Source of the DNA: Cytophagaceae bacterium UBA6715
GTDB lineage: Bacteria > Bacteroidota > Bacteroidia > Cytophagales > Spirosomataceae
Direction of reading: 5' to 3'
NCBI GenBank assembly: GCA_002454335.1
Contig: DKIP01000022.1
Coordinates: forward strand, 9,210-15,469
DNA length: 6,260 bases
Below are positions 5,017 through 6,260 of the stretch, piece after piece (within the stretch, counting starts at the first letter, position 1; the number at the start of each line of letters is the position of its first letter). Under the pieces are notes generated by a model, which did no database searches, had not been told where the DNA came from, and worked only from the letters and a program-made list of their open reading frames with translations. A program made the translations under genes and the position numbers.

Positions 5017-6051
5017 CTAATAAGCAATCACTTTTTTCTCCCGACTGCTCTCCATCGCCGCATCGATCACTCGCATGCTATTTATCCCATCTTGTACAGA
5101 AACGGCGGGTTTTGCATCACCGCGTAAAGTTTGGAAAACATTTTCATAAAAGGCCATAAAATTTCCCTTTTCAGACGGAATGCGCTCCGGATTTCCTCCA
5201 TCCACTTGTATAACGCCAAAATCCTGTGGGCTCTCCTGTCCCCAAGAATCCCCTTGCGGTTTTCTTCCTGCATCTAAATCGGCCTCCTGGCGGTCGGAAC
5301 GCGTCTTGATAAAACTACCCAATTTGCCATGCAACTGGAACGCAGGAACGGGCACCTTGAAATAATATCCTGCCTTCAAACGCACACGCATGTCGGGGTA
5401 GTACAATAAAATTTCAAACAAATCTTCTACTTCAGTCCCAGGTCTCGTTTTACGCAAATCTGCAAAAACATGGGTGGGATTTCCGAATAAATGCAGGGCC
5501 TGATCAATGATATGAGGCCCTAAATCGAAGATAATACCCGCGCCTGGACCCGCAAGTTCCTTGTGCATCTTGGGCGATTTGGCACCATTGTATCTGTCAA
5601 AGTGAAATTCAGCTTCCACGATTTCACCTAAATCACCCGATTCGTAAACCTTTTTGACCGTTAGAAAATCAGAATCCCAACGGCGATTTTGGTAGACAAA
5701 AATATGTTTACCCACTTCTTGAGCTATTTTTTGCAATTCCAAAGCCTCTGCGGTGGAGTTCGTAAATGCTTTTTCAACGACTACGTGTTTTCCAGCTTTT
5801 AGCGCTTGGGAAGCATAATCAAAATGCGTTGGAATCGGCGTATTAACGATGATTAATTCAATGTCAGCATCTTGTATGACCCCTTCCAATGAATCATAGG
5901 AATGAGTTCCTGGATAGGCTTTTTGGATGTTTTTTTGAGTCCGTTCATAGGAGCCTACGAGTTCAAATCCGGGATGTATTTCGAGGAATGGCGCGTGAAA
6001 AATGCGGCCCGACATCCCATAAGATAATAATGCGCTTTGAATTGCTTTCAT
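5017..6051 (-). CDS. Gfo/Idh/MocA-family NAD(P)-dependent oxidoreductase
   Basis: A 344-residue cytoplasmic dehydrogenase. The N-terminal Rossmann domain (about 1-120) starts with LLSYGMSGRIFHAPF, where the first Gly of GxGxxG is Ser10 and Gly12/Gly15 are kept. VNTPIPTHFDYA is at 69-80 and the EKP-type motif appears as VVEKAF (Glu93-Lys94-Ala95). The C-terminal domain contains NRRWDSD at 122-128 and GPGAGIIFDLGPHIIDQ at 168-184, with Asp176 and His180 in the places of the usual catalytic D-x-x-x-H pair. The N-terminus resembles the E. coli YdgJ / Bacillus IolW-like branch, which acts on sugars or inositols. The substrate cannot be assigned; the divergent GH43-type gene suggests a sugar context. 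The start at 6051 leaves a 47-nt divergent gap. TAAATTTC at 6072-6065 (minus strand) is a weak -7 candidate. A full-length, intact gene. Confidence 0.9.
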   Translation of the reverse strand: MKAIQSALLSYGMSGRIFHAPFLEIHPGFELVGSYERTQKNIQKAYPGTHSYDSLEGVIQDADIELIIVNTPIPTHFDYASQALKAGKHVVVEKAFTNSTAEALELQKIAQEVGKHIFVYQNRRWDSDFLTVKKVYESGDLGEIVEAEFHFDRYNGAKSPKMHKELAGPGAGIIFDLGPHIIDQALHLFGNPTHVFADLRKTRPGTEVEDLFEILLYYPDMRVRLKAGYYFKVPVPAFQLHGKLGSFIKTRSDRQEADLDAGRKPQGDSWGQESPQDFGVIQVDGGNPERIPSEKGNFMAFYENVFQTLRGDAKPAVSVQDGINSMRVIDAAMESSREKKVIAY

Positions 6052-6098
6052 GAAGTAAAAATAGGAAATTTAGTGCTTTGTTACATAAACCTATTCAC

Positions 6099-6260
6099 AT
6101 GAAAAAAATACTCGTTTTTGCTTTGCTAAGTTTAGGCGCCTATGCCCAGCAACCCTTAGTTTCTCATATTTATACCGCTGATCCATCTGCGCATCTTTTT
6201 CAAGGGAAAATCTACATTTATCCTTCACATGATATCGATGCGGGTGTCAAAGAAGATGAT
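6099..6260 (+). CDS. Secreted GH43-type glycoside hydrolase, 5' part only
   Basis: An open frame of 54 codons from the ATG at 6099 to the window edge, with no stop. Residues 1-17 (MKKILVFALLSLGAYAQ) form a clear signal peptide: Lys-Lys, a hydrophobic core, and an AYAQ end. The mature start, HIYTADPSAHLFQGKIYIYPSHDIDAG, is the first-blade signature of family 43 glycosidases; the Asp of TADPSAH is the expected catalytic base. GH43 enzymes are mostly arabinofuranosidases, xylosidases or arabinanases. Which activity this is cannot be judged from 54 residues. It is the only plus-strand gene, divergent from the oxidoreductase. TAGTGCTTTG at 6071-6080 is a weak promoter candidate with an over-long gap between TA and TTTG. 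Confidence 0.75.
   Translation, partial: MKKILVFALLSLGAYAQQPLVSHIYTADPSAHLFQGKIYIYPSHDIDAGVKEDD

Overview
The window looks like a Bacteroidota chromosome, most likely an environmental Cytophagales or Flavobacteria-type organism; I cannot name the genus. Four things point there. The sequence is AT-rich with almost no Shine-Dalgarno sequences. Promoter-like TTTG -7 elements are present. Signal peptides end in Gln. The protein families (an OprD-like porin, a GH43 enzyme, and a metallo-beta-lactamase/rhodanese fusion) are typical of the phylum. All genes but the last lie on the minus strand, so transcription runs mainly from high to low coordinates.

Right part (about 4990-6260): a Gfo/Idh/MocA-family oxidoreductase (minus) is divergent from the start of a secreted GH43-type glycosidase (plus), which runs off the window. 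This is a sugar-metabolism neighbourhood with no visible link to the rest. A 130-bp gap holding three related palindromic repeats separates it from the next unit.

Centre and left (1-4885): a sulfur-handling locus. In transcription order it holds a Crp/Fnr-family regulator, an OprD-like outer-membrane porin, a TauE/SafE-type inner-membrane permease, a CstB-like persulfide dioxygenase fused to two rhodanese domains, a single-domain rhodanese, a small DUF2892 membrane protein, and probably the first eight codons of one more gene. The likely scheme (inference) is that the porin and the permease move a small sulfur anion across the two membranes, while the dioxygenase and sulfurtransferases oxidise or trap persulfide sulfur.

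The most interesting signal is regulatory. Two near-identical operators (CGTGAT-N4-ATCACA as read on the plus strand) lie one in front of the porin gene and one in front of the permease operon. In both, the operator centre is exactly 36.5 nt upstream of the last base of a TTTG -7-like element. That is the geometry of an activator centred near -41.5. The regulator next door has a recognition helix combining CRP-type and FNR-type specificity residues, which suits this hybrid site. It also has two cysteines and no FNR-type iron-sulfur ligand cluster, so a thiol/persulfide-responsive activator is a reasonable hypothesis.
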